A stretch of 64,000 nucleotides of DNA from Alisma plantago-aquatica. Lineage: Eukaryota > Streptophyta > Magnoliopsida > Alismatales > Alismataceae. The notes under the pieces are model-generated. The model saw nothing but the letters and a program-made list of their open reading frames with translations. It was not told the origin of the DNA and searched no databases. The stretch lies in the NCBI GenBank assembly GCA_963693085.1, contig OY856411.1:1347091550-1347155549 (forward strand). The letters run 5' to 3'. Below are positions 38,757 to 50,420 of this stretch, piece after piece; the first letter of the stretch is position 1; the number at the start of each line of letters is the position of its first letter. Both the position numbers and the translations under genes were made by a program.

Positions 38757-39219
38757 ACCTGGAATATATGTGAAGTTGCTGCTCCTAACTAGCATAGAAC
38801 CATTAGAAATATGATTTATCAACATCATATTGACATCATCATCATTCAAGAAACCAAAACCACCCTCAACGCCTTCCAACTTAAACAAATAGGGGGACAT
38901 CATATTAACAGATGGTACCAACAACCATCCCTGGGCTTTAGTGGAGGCATTCTTATAGGATGGAATGACAACACATATAGAACCTCACAACCTACCATAC
39001 AGAACCAATGTATTACAATCCTTTTCTATCAAACTGCCAATAACCAGACTTGGCACTTCATAGGGTGCTATGGACCACCTGGAGAATATAAATAACCCTT
39101 CATAGCGGAGTTACACTCCTTGGCATCACAACAAAGGGACATCCGAGGAATCATAGGGGTGGACTTCAACATGGTCACATGCTCGGATGAACGATCCCAC
39201 GATCCGACTACACCATGCC
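38757..39219 (+). pseudogene. LINE E ORF2, endonuclease N-terminal part
   Basis: TWNICEVAAP (38757) is the usual start of the AP-like endonuclease, followed by HHIDIIIIQETKTTL (38827) with the catalytic Glu, LGFSGGILIGWNDN (38934), FIGCYGPPGEY (39058) and GVDFNMVTCSDE (39159) with the D-F-N motif. It is cut at 39219 by the LTR element. A stop follows AAPN at about 38790. Confidence 0.85.
39215..39219 (+). repeat. Target-site duplication ATGCC, left copy
   Basis: ATGCC directly precedes the 5' LTR and is repeated exactly at 50001-50005 after the 3' LTR. A third copy at 54850-54854 results from the later tandem duplication. Confidence 0.95.
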
Positions 39220-40189
39220 TGTTACAACCCCAAATTTTTGGTTCATTTGGAGAGAAATGTAATTTCTCATATTAAAGATATTGGAACAAATGATGATATA
39301 ATTTGTTTTTAATAAATGAGTTTCGTTTACAATAGCCTTGATGATTGTGTTGTGGGCTTTATTGGCTATTGGGCCCAATAACAAGGAAATTCAATTAGTA
39401 AATGAATAATTGAGATTTTGAGAAAAGAAAGATGTGGAAACCACTAGAAGGCAAAAGAATATAATCTAGAGTTGGATTTCGTGCCTATTGGGTTCCTTGG
39501 GTCCCAAGGAATCCAAAGGAGCAAAGAAAATGTAATAAGAAAAGAAAAGATCAATTAAGTATTTCTTTATTAAGAAAGAAATTGAAAACAATGGTAAAAT
39601 GTGGAAAATAAGTGGAAAGAAGTATAATTGAGTTATCCTTGGTGGAATTTCGTATCCCAAGGATTCCTAATGTTAAAAGGAATGCCAATGAGGAAAACAA
39701 AAGAGAAATAAAAAGAAAGATAAAGAGAAATCCTCAAAAAGAGATATTTTAATAAGAAATAAACAAGATAATGTGAAATAATGGATAAAGATGCATCTAG
39801 AAGGATAATGAGTATCCAATAAAAAGGAATTTTGAAATATTAGAGTTTATTGGGATCCAAGAAGCCCCAATGGAGAAAAAGAAAGAGAAAATACAAATAA
39901 TAGAAAGTAAGAGGATAATGTGATACATTGTTAATGGATTTAGTGGTTTTGTTAAAAGAGAGGTATTTTCTACTAAAAGGAAATATAAATTCTTGCCAAA
40001 TGGATTAAAAGTTAAGTATAAGGAGAATAAACGAGATGATTTTCGAATTCCTAACCAATAAAGTATGTGGATTACCAAGGAATTATTAAAAGGAAAGAGA
40101 ATACTTCCTAACTAAGGAACTTGTTTTCCTAATAGGAAAGGGACTTGTTATTCTGTGGATAGGCATCCTAGGGCTTTGATCACCCTCCC

Positions 40190-40199
40190 CTATATAAGG
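40190..40199 (+). promoter_or_regulatory. 5' LTR TATA box
   Basis: CTATATAAGG within CCCTCCCCTATATAAGGG, followed by pyrimidine-rich CTCTCCCTCTTCTCC, a typical start region for LTR transcription. Confidence 0.7.
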
Positions 40200-41800
40200 G
40201 TAGATCCCATGGATGAGCCCAAGGAGATCCCACATATATCTCTCCCTCTTCTCCTTTGTCTTTTTCATTCAACCCTAGCAGAGGAAGTAGTTTGAACCCT
40301 GGGGCAACGAGGGGATAGGGAGGAAGTGCGATGGAAGTCTAATGACCCTACGGTGACCTGGGGTTGATTGGTTACCATCTCCAAGCTTGGATCACACGCA
40401 CCCAAACTGCAACAAGCTGCACAGCCAGCTGCAAATCTTAGGCTGAGGGCACTTGAAATAGCCACCATGGCCGCGATCAGGGGGCGCCCTGGGTGCGCCA
40501 GAGCAAGGCGGAGCTAGGGCAATAAGTTTCGGCAACGATCGTGGTCTCAGGAGGTGAGGAAAGCCCACGCAAGGCTGCAGGTCGGATGCCGCGCAGGGTT
40601 TCTCTAGGAGGAAGACGACATAAGGTCGATTGGATAGTTCTACCCTCCGTGTTGTGCTGGGCCGATTGATTAAGTGAGGGCAATTATTTCTTTTCAAAAT
40701 GTTTCCTTAACTAGCAACGATTGCATGCAATCGAGCGACGTGGCGCGCTCTGATTAGCTCAAGTAAGGTTTTCTTGCAAAAATCATAGTTAAATATTGGT
40801 AGCTCGGTTTGGTGCGCATAAAATATGAAATTTGCTAAAAAACGAGCACAATCCAATAAAAATATATTTAGAAGCTAATTCCTCTTGAAATTTGAAAAGT
40901 AATGGAAGTTATCAACTTTAATGTATTAATGTTTAAGAAACCCTATTTTGAAATAATTAATATATTTAGAAGGGTTTAATGGATGATTAAAGTTGATATT
41001 AGCCTATTAATTATGAAAAGGAACATTAAGAACAAAATGGATGAGCTTTGCACGTAATTAGTTTAATTTAGAATTTCGAGTGCATGAATATGCTTTAATG
41101 AGCCTTGAAACCCTAATATTGGTAAATGTGAATCTTAATGGATTTAATTATCCAAAATCATGAATAAAGTTAAGATATGATGATTCTAAGCTATTTCGAG
41201 TATAAAAGTTCATAATTGTGGATAAATACCCTTAATGTAGAAATTAGGGTTTTCAAGTGGATAAAAGGTAGAATTAATGATAAATAACATTCATATGTGA
41301 ATTAGACCATAATGAACTATGAATTGAGGATAAATGAGCATAATGACCTTGTCATGGATTAAAAGAATAAAAATAGTAGCTTTAATGGAAAAGAGGCTTA
41401 ATGGACTTTATTGAAGGTTAATTATGCTTTAATCTGAAATTAAGGTTATGTGTGTTAAAAGGGTAACCTTAATAACTTTCGTGAAAGATAGATGAGAAAA
41501 TTAGGGTTTAAAAGAGTAAGATGAAGTAAAACCCTAATTGCAAAATAAACCCTAAAAGAGGAAGAAATCCTAAAAAGGAAAAGAAACCCTAAGTAGCAAG
41601 ATGGTTTGGATAGATTTTGATAAAAGGAATTGAATGTGATTTTAGGATTCTTGTACTTGCTTGATTGGATGTCTTGATTGATTGGACTACTCTATCTCAA
41701 ATCTTCATGTACATGTATGTGGTTAATTATGAATAACCGTCTTAGTTTCCCGAGGATTTTTCCAAATGGTTAATCACATTAAATGCAACTAAATAGTTTG

Positions 41801-42109
41801 GATGTTCATATTGCAATTATAAAGTCACTATGATTATCACAACTTAATATAAATGTGTATTCCAGCACCTACATGCCACCCTGATGGATGATGCAATGAG
41901 GTCAAGCCCAAGAGGAAGACCATTGGGCACCATAAGTGGTGACCCATAGACACCAAGCTCGGGATTGAGAAGGTGGTCTATGTTGCATGACTAATGGGCA
42001 CCATAAGTGGTGACTCACAGGCAGCAAGCTCGAGATTGAGAAGGTGGCCTTAAGTCAATGGCAAAAGAGAAACCCTAAAGGGGGTAATTCCAGGGTTAGG
42101 GAAAAAGCG
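41801..42109 (+). repeat. 309-bp segment unique to the 5' LTR, with 71-bp tandem units
   Basis: The 3' LTR passes straight from AGTTTG to GTGGGGAATGTC at 49565/49566. Inside the segment, GGGCACCATAAGTGGTGAC...AAGCTCG.GATTGAGAAGGTGG occurs twice, starting at 41925 and 41996. The old LTR at 18901-21967 has a similar GGGGTAATTC.. block near 21480, which suggests the segment is ancestral and was deleted from the 3' LTR. Confidence 0.85.
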
Positions 42110-42547
42110 GTGGGGAATGTCACATGGAAAATGTGAATTGGCTTGCTAAATATCTTGATTGTGATATTTAAATTGTTATCCATATTTGTGAGATTTTGGT
42201 TGCCTCCACATACCGTCATATTTTGATAAGCTGACCGATGTTTTGTTTGTCGGCGTTTTAGATGTAACCCTGAAAAGCACAAATAGTAAAGTGACACATC
42301 GTGAAATCGAGAAATAAAGTGCAAGGAGGATTAGATAGAGTACTTCAAGCTATGGATAGATAGATTTCTGAACTATTTTAAAAGGTAAGCAAAGTTTTAT
42401 TTTTATACTAGATTTCAGTTTAGATAGTAGAATTTCATAATTATTATTGATTATTTGTCGAACCTTTGATCCGGTTTGTTAGGCTAACAACTCTGATATC
42501 TTGGTCTCCCTTAAGTGGGGGTTATCGGGAGACAGGGTCGTTACAAT

Positions 42548-42559
42548 TGGTATCAGAGC
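42548..42559 (+). promoter_or_regulatory. Primer-binding site, tRNA-iMet
   Basis: TGGTATCAGAGC lies two bases after the 5' LTR and is the standard site complementary to the 3' end of plant initiator-Met tRNA. Confidence 0.93.
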
Positions 42560-45500
42560 ATATGTTCCTCATTTAATCTTTAACAATTATTAAATTTTAC
42601 AAACTTTGTAGAACCCAAGGGAGTTATTAGAGGATTTTCCGAAAGACAGAGGTGTCTAGAAAAGGATCACGTCTGGGGGCTGGAAAGATTTTCCTCCACA
42701 CTGCTAGTCGGAATACGAAGACTCCCAGATTAGTGTGACTGCCTGGCCAATGTCTCAGGACTTGACTCGAAATAAGATACCTTTAGGACTATGTCATCTT
42801 GTTCATCCCTTCTCAACTCAAATGCTATTAAGGATTGTAAGGATTAGGGTTTTTCTCTCTTTTCCTCACCCTCTCGAGGTATGGGTAAGGTTGATAAAGT
42901 TGAAGGAATCCTCCACCAAATTAATGAAAAGCATGTAAATAAAATGTCATGGACATAAGCTTAATAGATTAAGTGCAAACTAAAGAATAGACACATTCTT
43001 AGGTCGTATGACATAAGTTGTCATGACTTAAGGAGAGACCTGAGTCTATACCTTCTTGTCAGAAGGATAAGTAAAGAGAGTTAGTCTTGGAGGTAAAGAC
43101 CTCCATTATAAGTGGAGACCTGGCACATCCTCTGGATGATGCTAACCCTAACCCTAAGTGTTGGTTAGAGAGATGACATGATGAGTTAGATGTCATGATA
43201 AACTAGGTGTGAGGGTGGACATGCTTTTGGATTCCCATATGAGCCATGAGAGGTTGGATGACCTAGCACCTTTGGCGACCCAACCCTGGATCGAGGAGGG
43301 TCGTGCCTGTTAGAGCAAAGGATAGATCCTTCATGGATGAAGTTAGAGAAGAACCTATAGAAACCCTATGGGCTTATGCAAGTAGAGGATAACATGCACC
43401 CAGTGTATGTCAGTGGTAAGACAGTAGGCTAAAACCCTGACCAGGAGAGTATGATGGATAGCTTATGAGATGAGCATAAAGGGCTATGGATAATCTTGAT
43501 CAAACATAGGTTTCACCCATGTAGGGGTATGCTTTTGAGCTTGTTCCTTCATGGAGAGAGGACCTAGGGTAGGAAGGTTGCTTGTTGGGTTAGCTCTAGA
43601 GAGACAGAGAGAGAGCAGGACCCCAAGCAAGGAGGTTGGAAGCTTAGACTCTGAGGAACAATGGGAGATGAGGAGGATGCGACTTAAGGGGATGATAGTG
43701 ATTGCCTCATGCTTGATCTCTGGAGGTTGGTAGTATCTTGGTTGCCATTAGAGGAACCAAACCCTAGAGAGAGGATGAGGCTTCTGGTACCTATGTTCCT
43801 ATGGTATAGGTGTTTACCTTCTGAGATAGGAAGAAGAGTTCCTTAGACCTAGAGAGGCTTAGTAACAGGTTGTGAGGCCTTATACCTTATTGGTTGTCCT
43901 TGAGGAGGACTCAACTCTGAAGTGTTTCTCAAGTAGAAGGATGACATACCTTGGACATGCTTTATTCTTGGTTAAGAGATTGAGCATGCAGTTGGACACC
44001 CAAGGGTGAACCTAGGGTTCCTAGGCCTAAGAGGGGAAGTAGTGTACCTGATGCTCATGATGAGATTTGAGTCTCTATAGTTTCGAGCATGGTACTCCTC
44101 ATGTATAGAGGAAAAGGAAAACCCTTAAGTTTAAGGTATGTTTGATGAAACCCTCATAGATAAGTTGATGACATGGGGAGGTATGATCTTGATCCAATGT
44201 TGAGGATGAGAACAAGTGTGACCTAGCATGGTTTTGTAGGTGTCTGCTTGTGCCTTAGTAGCTTGCAAGGGCTAAGCATGCTCATGTTGATGCAGACCCT
44301 AAACATAAGGACGTTTGTGACCTTTGTTATCAAGGTGTGGTTTCCTCCGATCCTGGGAGAGGGGCCCTTTTGTAGGGTGTATACCAGTTTTGTTGGTTTT
44401 GAGGTAACCTTAAGTGGTCTCATAGGATTTTAAGAAGCTAAGTGAAAAGTACATGGTATGAGAATGAAAATGTAGACCCATAGATAACCATATCTAAGTG
44501 CATGTGGGTGTGTTAACATGGAGGTAACCGGTATGGGGCCTGACCAAGGTAGGAAGGTCGCCACGATCCCTATGAAAGGATGAAAAACAACCCAAGAATA
44601 CAGAGAGAGATGATGAAGGTTTGGCTGAGGTTCTAAGTTGGACATGTACTATAATAGAATCCTAAAGTCTATCCTAGGGTCAAGTAGGGATAAGACCGAT
44701 GGAAGTAGGAGTTACCTAATTCCCCAGTTGCACATGACCATAGGGTCGGGAGGTAACAACTATCATTGTTTGAGGGCCATGGGTTAAGAGATTGATCACC
44801 TTCATGAACTCATGGGACCCAAAGGGAAGATGAGTAGGGCACTCTGTGGATGCATAAGGGAAGAGGGATGACCTCAAAAGTTCCGGCACCCTATAGATCT
44901 AGAGGAGATGACCAGGGGATGTGTGTAAACCCCAGTAGGTTTGAGACCAGTTTTCCATGGAAGTAACTTTGATATCGAGATGATTGTGATGATGAGACAT
45001 AAGATGCACATTTCAATTTAGATTTAAAGGTGTACTGGCAAGTTGGAATGTACCATCTCTACTCTTGGAGTGGGAAGAACTTTGTATTTGGACTGCAGCC
45101 AAATGCTTATTTCCTCTTATTATGGGAGTGAGAGATAGGACAATACGCATGCCATACACTAAGGATAAAAGATGAGGTAAGTTGGAACATGGCTATGAGG
45201 TATGAGGATAGAGATGATAACATACCCTTGTGGAGTAAATGATACATGGATGGTTTACAAACACTAAGAGAAATAAGGTAGTCATCTTATAAGGATGTTT
45301 TTATCATGAGCTATGAGTTATACAAGGTTGAGTTCGAAAAACCAAGAGAATAAGCTCAGAGTTTTCTTGATGAAGATAGACTTGGAGCTGAGATGAGATA
45401 ATAAGTGGAATACATGGAGGTGTATGTCTTCAACGTTACCAAACACCTAAGGATGTGAAGTGGTAATGGATGCTCAAGATAGGATACAACTGCCTAGTTT

Positions 45501-46559
45501 AGATGAAGGCTAGAAGAGGTTGTTAGGTTAACCCTTGGTTGAAAATTAAGAAGATATGTTTGGCTAACACTCAGATGTAACAATATTGGTTGATCAAGTT
45601 AATGGTTGTTTGGTTAGCCAGCCTAGGTCATATCATGATAAAAGGATGGTTGTAGAACCTCAGATGCACTTCTTTGAAAAATAAGGTGAGGAAACCCTGA
45701 TTAGAGTGGTTTAGGGTTTCTGAGGAATCAACCTTGAAGAATCATGACATATAGGAGCTCATGATTTTAAGTTCATCATACACTGTGGTACTACAAAGAT
45801 AGTAAGTGATAGTAGTACTTTGGATACCTAATATGAAGTTACATGTGGTATGTTTCCATGCATAACAAGAGGTGAAGGACAAACACCAGTAACCCATTGC
45901 ATTGATATGATGGATAAAGAGAGTTCCCGAGAGGGAATGGGAGTTCATTACTATGGATGTTGTGGTAGGTCTCCTCTTAACCGAGGAAGGTCAAGATGTA
46001 ATGTGGGTTATGGTATATCGCCTTACCTAGATGACATGAGAAATAAAGAGTACTGTAAAGGGACAGATCAAGTTGAACTGCTTATAAGAGAAAGAGATGG
46101 TTCAACTACACCATGATGCGAGTTCAAAAGTTCTTGAGTATAACCTAAAAGTTCACTTCCATGAGGTGGAAGTAGATACATGAAGAACTCGATGATAGTA
46201 CAGTTTATCACCCCATACTAATGGTTAGTATGATCCAGACTAGAGGGTCTAATGAGAGCATGTGTGTTCATTCAGGGTGATACATGGAGACAGTTCTTAA
46301 GATGTGATGTTAACTACCATAGCCTTTATCAGGATGCAAGAAGTTCTATAGGGAGGTTGTGTCGGTCACCACTTCATTAAGATGATGTTGGTGAAGGAGG
46401 CCTCGCGAAGGTCAGAAAAGAACCATAGTGTGTGTAGATGAAGTCGCTTTGATCATGCAGTGGCTGAGAGAGAGCCCAGGGGCGACATGAGTCATGAGTT
46501 GATGCAAAGCAGACTGACATGCAGTTCACTGTGTGAGAATTTGTGATGTGAACATCCGA

Positions 46560-46968
46560 CCCCTCTACGCAACAACTGTGAAAGCTGAGTCCCTGATATA
46601 TTGGTCCATTCGAGATGTATTGGTGAAGATGGTTGTGTTTAGCCTTACCCCTCAGGATAACATGATGTATAATGTGTTCCATGGGTCAGATCTAGAGCAC
46701 TATGTGAGGTACCCTAGCCATGTGCTGAGCCCTGAACCTATTCAGCTTTTTGAGAGGCTGAAAAGTCCTGAGTCACCTATGAGGGTACAATATACCAAGG
46801 TAAGAAAGAACTCAGATGAAAGAATATGAGATGATGAAGGTTCTTGGGAAGCACCATGGAAAGGGTAAGGCCACATGGGAGCCATGATGGACATAGGAAA
46901 GGCTTATCCTGATTTGTTTGTTTGCTGGGTGGAATTTTGAGGGCCAAATTCCAATAAGAGGGGAAGGA
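46560..46968 (+). pseudogene. Integrase C-terminal remnant of Ty3/gypsy pol
   Basis: The run KLSP*YIGPFEMYW (46579) carries the GPF/GPY module typical of Ty3/gypsy integrases. A shift of frame leads to NVFHGSDLEHYVRYPSHVL (46672) followed by EPIQLFE, the conserved H-x-S-x-L-x-x-Y-V and P-S-H-V-L block. Then KVLGKHHGKGKATWE (46827) and FEGQIPIRGEGCYNP (46937) mark the C-terminal chromodomain-like end running into the LTR. Frameshifts and stops separate the pieces. This is the only coding trace in the element. The integrase core with its D,D-E residues is not seen. Confidence 0.75.
46953..46968 (+). promoter_or_regulatory. Polypurine tract
   Basis: AATAAGAGGGGAAGGA abuts the 3' LTR, as expected for the primer of plus-strand DNA synthesis. 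Confidence 0.85.
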
Positions 46969-49900
46969 TGTTACAACCCCAAATTTTGGGTTCATTTGGA
47001 GAAAAATGTAATTTCTCATATTAAAGATATTGGAACAAATGATGATATAATTTGTTTTTAATAAATGAGTTTCGTTTACAATAGCCTTGATGATTGTGTT
47101 GTGGGCTTTATTGGCTATTGGGCCCAATAACAAGGAAATTCAATTAGTAAATGAATAATTGAGATTTTGAGAAAAGAAAGATGTGGAAACCACTAGAAGG
47201 CAAAAGAATATAATCTAGAGTTGGATTTCGTGCCTATTGGGTTCCTTGGGTCCCAAGGAATCCAAAGGAGCAAAGAAAATGTAATAAGAAAAGAAACGAT
47301 CAATTAAGTATTTCTTTATTAAGAAAGAAATTGAAAACAATGGTAAAATGTGGAAAATAAGTGGAAAGAAGTATAATTGAGTTATTCTTGGTGGAGTTAT
47401 CCTTGGTGGAATTTCGTATCCCAAGGATTCCTAATGTTAAAAGGAATGCCAATGAGGAAAACAAAAGAGAAATAAAAAGAAAGATAAAGAGAAATCCTCA
47501 AAAAGAGATATTTTAATAAGAAATAAACAAGATAATGTGAAATAATGGATAAAGATGCATCTAGAAGGATAATGAGTATCCAATAAAAAGGAATTTTGAA
47601 ATATTGGAGTTTCTTGGGATCTAAGAAGCCTCAATGGAGAAAAAGAAAGAAAAAATACCAATAATAGAAAATAAGAGGATAATGTGATACATTGTTAATG
47701 GATTTAGTGGTTTTGTTAAAATAGAGGAATTTTCTACTAAAAGGAAATATAAATTCGTGCCAAATGGATTAAAAGTTAAGTATAAGGAGAATAAAAGAGA
47801 TGATTTTCGAATTCCTAACCAATAAAGTATGTGGATTACCAAGGAATTATTCAAAGGAAAGAGAATACTTTCTAACTAAGGAACTTGTTTTCCTAATAGG
47901 AAAGGGACTTGTTATTCTATGGATAGACGTCCTAGGGCTTCGATCACCCTCCCCTATATAAGGGTAGAGCCCATGGACGAGCCCAAGGAGATCCAACATA
48001 AATCTCTCCCTCTTCTCCTTTGTCTTCTTCATTCAACCCTAATAGAGGAAGCAGTTTGAACCCTGGGGCAACGAGGGGACATGGAGGAAGTGCGACGGAA
48101 GTCTGATGACCCTACAGTGACCTGGGGTTGATTGGTTACCATCTCCAAGCTTGGACCACGCACAGTTGACCTGCAACAGGCTGTACGGCCAGCTGCAAAG
48201 CGCAGACTGAGGGTGCTTTAAACAATCGCTATGGTCACGATCCGAGGGTGCCCTGGGTGCGCCAGAGCAAGGCGGAGGTAGGGCAGTAAGTTTCAGCAAC
48301 AATTGTGGTCTCGGGAGGTGAGGAAAGCCCACGCAAGGCTACAGGTCGGCGGCCACGCAGGGTTTCCCTAGGAGGAAGACGACCTAAGGTGGATTGGACA
48401 GTTCTACCCTCCGCGTTGTGCTGGGTCAGTTGGTTAAGTGAGGGCAATTGCGTCTTTTCAAAATGTTTCCTTAACTAGCAATGATTGCATGGAATCGAGC
48501 GACGTGGCGCGCTCCGATTGGCTCAAGTAAGGTTTTCTTGCAAAAATCATAGTTAAATATTGGTAGCTCGGTTTGGTTCGCATAAAATACGAAATTTGCT
48601 TAGAACAATGAGAGGAATCAAATAAAAATATATTTAGAAACTAATTCCTCTTGAAATTTGAAAAGTAATGGAAGCTATCAACTTTAATGTATTAATGTTT
48701 AAGAAACCCTATTTTGAAATGATTAATATATTTAGAAGGGTTTAATGGATGATTAAAGTTGATATTAGCCTATTAATTATGAAAAGGAACATTAAGAACA
48801 AAAAGGATGAGCTTTGCACGTAATTAGTTTAATTTAGAATTTTGTGTGCATGAATATGCTTTAATGAGCCTTGAAACCCTAATATTGGTAAATGCGACTC
48901 TTAATGGCTTTAATTATCCAAAATTATGAATAAAGTTAAGATATGATGATTATAAGCTATTTAGAGTATAAAAGTTCCTAATTGTGGATAAATACCCTTA
49001 ATATAGAAATTAGAGTTTTTAAGTGGATAAAAGGTAGAATTAATGATAAATAATATTCATATGTGAATTAGACCATAATGAACTATGAATTGAGGATAAA
49101 TGAGCATAATGACATTGTCATGGATTAAAAGAATAAAAATAGTAGCTTTAATGGAAAAGAGGCTTAATGGACTTTATTGAAGGTTAATTATGCTTTAATA
49201 TGAAATTAAGGTTATGTGTGTTAAAAGGGTAACCTTAATAACTTTTGTGAAAGATAGATGAGAAAATTAGGGTTTAAAAGACTAAGATGAAGTAAAAACC
49301 TAATTGCAAAATAAACCCTAAAAGAGGAAGAAACCCTAAAAAGGAATAGAAACCCTAAGTAGCAAGATGGTGTAGATAGATTTGGATAAAAGGAATTGAA
49401 TGTGATTTCAGGATTCTTGTACTTGCTTGATTGGATGTCTTGATTGATTGGACTACTCTGTCTCAAATCTGCATTTACATGTATGTGGTTAATTATGAAT
49501 AACCGTCTTAGTTTCCCGAGGATTTTCCGGATGGTTAAACGCATTGAATGCAACTAAACAGTTTGGTGGGGAATGTCACATGGAAAATGTAATTTGGATT
49601 GCTAAATATCTTGATTGTGATATTTAAATTGTTATCCATATTTGTGAGATTTTGGTTGCCTCCACATACCGGCATATTTCAATATGCTGACCGACGTTTT
49701 GTTTGTCGACATTTTAGGTGTAAACCTGAAAAGCACAATAGTAAAGTGACACATCGTGAAATCAAGAAATAAAGTGCAAGGAGGATTAGATAGAGTAATT
49801 CAAGTAGTGGATAGATAGATTTCCAAACTATTTTAAAAGGTAAGAAAAGTTTTATTTTTATACCAAATTTTAGTTTAGATAGTAGAATTTCATAATTACT

Positions 49901-50000
49901 ATTGATTATTTGTCGTACCTTTGATCCAATTTATTGGGCTAACGGCTCCGATCTCTTGGTCTCCCTTAAGTGGGGGTTATCGGGAGACGGGGTCGTTACA
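46969..50000 (+). repeat. 3' LTR, 3032 bp
   Basis: It aligns with the 5' LTR except for a 309-bp loss at 49565/49566 and a 15-bp tandem duplication (47379-47393 and 47394-47408, GAGTTATYCTTGGTG). These two differences account for the whole 294-bp length difference. Substitutions are scattered at a few per hundred bases by eye. Bases 49829-50000 are copied at 54678-54849. Confidence 0.95.
47954..47963 (+). promoter_or_regulatory. 3' LTR TATA box
   Basis: CTATATAAGG, same context as the 5' LTR box. Transcription from here would run into LINE E and the duplicated unit. Confidence 0.65.
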
Positions 50001-50005
50001 ATGCC

Positions 50006-50209
50006 CTATGACCCCATGCTATGCCAACATATTCAATAACTTCATCACCACACATAACCTACGTGACCTTCACCCAAGTAATGGATGTTGGACATGGAAC
50101 ATGGGCTTGCTTAGATCCAGACTAGACCGATTTTTATGTAACAACCTATGATCACAACTTCACTCAGGGACACATACCACTCTAATCACATCAAGTTTAT
50201 CTAACCAAC
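50006..50209 (+). pseudogene. LINE E ORF2, endonuclease C-terminal part
   Basis: FNNFITTHNLRDLHPSNGCW is followed by TWNMGLLRSRLDRFLCNN, the end of the endonuclease domain. Its frame begins just inside the preceding LTR, showing it continues the interrupted piece at 39219. A stop follows at about 50151. Confidence 0.88.
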
Positions 50210-50420
50210 CAGCGAGAAATAGCTTAGGTGGTCGCAGTACGTGGCCCCTCATGAAGTGGCTTGGGTTCGTATCCCCTAGTGGTGTTGTTCGGAATTGTTT
50301 CTCCCGTAGCGCAGCCAGCCTCTACGCAACTTAATGGGCTATTCTCCTTATGGGATGGGGCTGAGCTCCCCAGGTTGGGTTCGACGCAAGCCTTACGAGT
50401 CTCCTATGTTACAAAAAAAA
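50210..50420 (+). mobile_element. tRNA-derived SINE, 211 bp
   Basis: Contains a pol III A box (TAGCTTAGGTGG, 50220-50231) and B box (GGTTCGTATCC, 50264-50274) at tRNA-like spacing, and ends in eight A residues (50413-50420). The flanks GTTTATCTAACCAAC (50195-50209) and GTTTATCTGACCATC (50421-50435) form a 15-bp target duplication matching at 13 positions. It disrupts the LINE E frame. Mobilisation would depend on a LINE, since it encodes nothing. Confidence 0.87.

Larger units (their letters stand above)
39220..42545 (+). repeat. 5' LTR, 3326 bp
   Basis: It aligns along its length with 46969-50000. It holds 309 bp (41801-42109) absent from the 3' LTR and lacks a 15-bp duplication present there. 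The transcribed part contains several AAACCCTAA-like motifs (41515-41600). Confidence 0.95.
42546..46968 (+). other. Interior of the LTR element, mostly non-coding
   Basis: Apart from the integrase C-terminal remnant at its end there is no recognisable protein domain. Open frames are 60-118 codons and unrelated to gag-pol. The start (CCTCCACACTGCTAGTCGG near 42694, GGAATCCTCC near 42905) and the TACCATCTCT...TTTGGACTGCAGCCAAAT block at 45049-45110 are shared with the old element's interior. Confidence 0.7.
39220..50000 (+). mobile_element. Complete Ty3/gypsy-type LTR retrotransposon, probably non-autonomous
   Basis: Two LTRs (3326 and 3032 bp) begin TGTTACAACCCCAAATTTT and end GGGTCGTTACA. 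A perfect tRNA-iMet primer site follows the first, a purine tract precedes the second, and ATGCC duplications flank the whole. LTR length and termini resemble the Del/Tekay chromovirus lineage. The 4.42-kb interior shows only a broken integrase C-terminus at its right end; no gag, protease, RT or RNase H is visible by eye. It interrupts LINE E's endonuclease. Confidence 0.93.

Noticed and set aside
40265..40697. Minus-strand Pro/Ser/Arg-rich frames repeated near 48039-48447 as a conserved protein
   Set aside because: They are antisense to the GC-rich leader of both LTRs. Their repetition only reflects the LTR pair, and the frames differ between copies.
41515..41600. AAACCCTAA motifs as interstitial telomere repeat
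   Set aside because: They are scattered single motifs in both LTRs of one element, not a tandem array. They are part of the LTR sequence.
46377..47133. Minus-strand frames of about 100 codons in the LTR element as antisense genes
   Set aside because: They lie opposite the integrase remnant and LTR start and have no domain.
50220..50290. tRNA gene suggested by the A and B boxes
   Set aside because: The sequence between the boxes does not form a cloverleaf I can support. The A-tail and 15-bp duplication identify a SINE.
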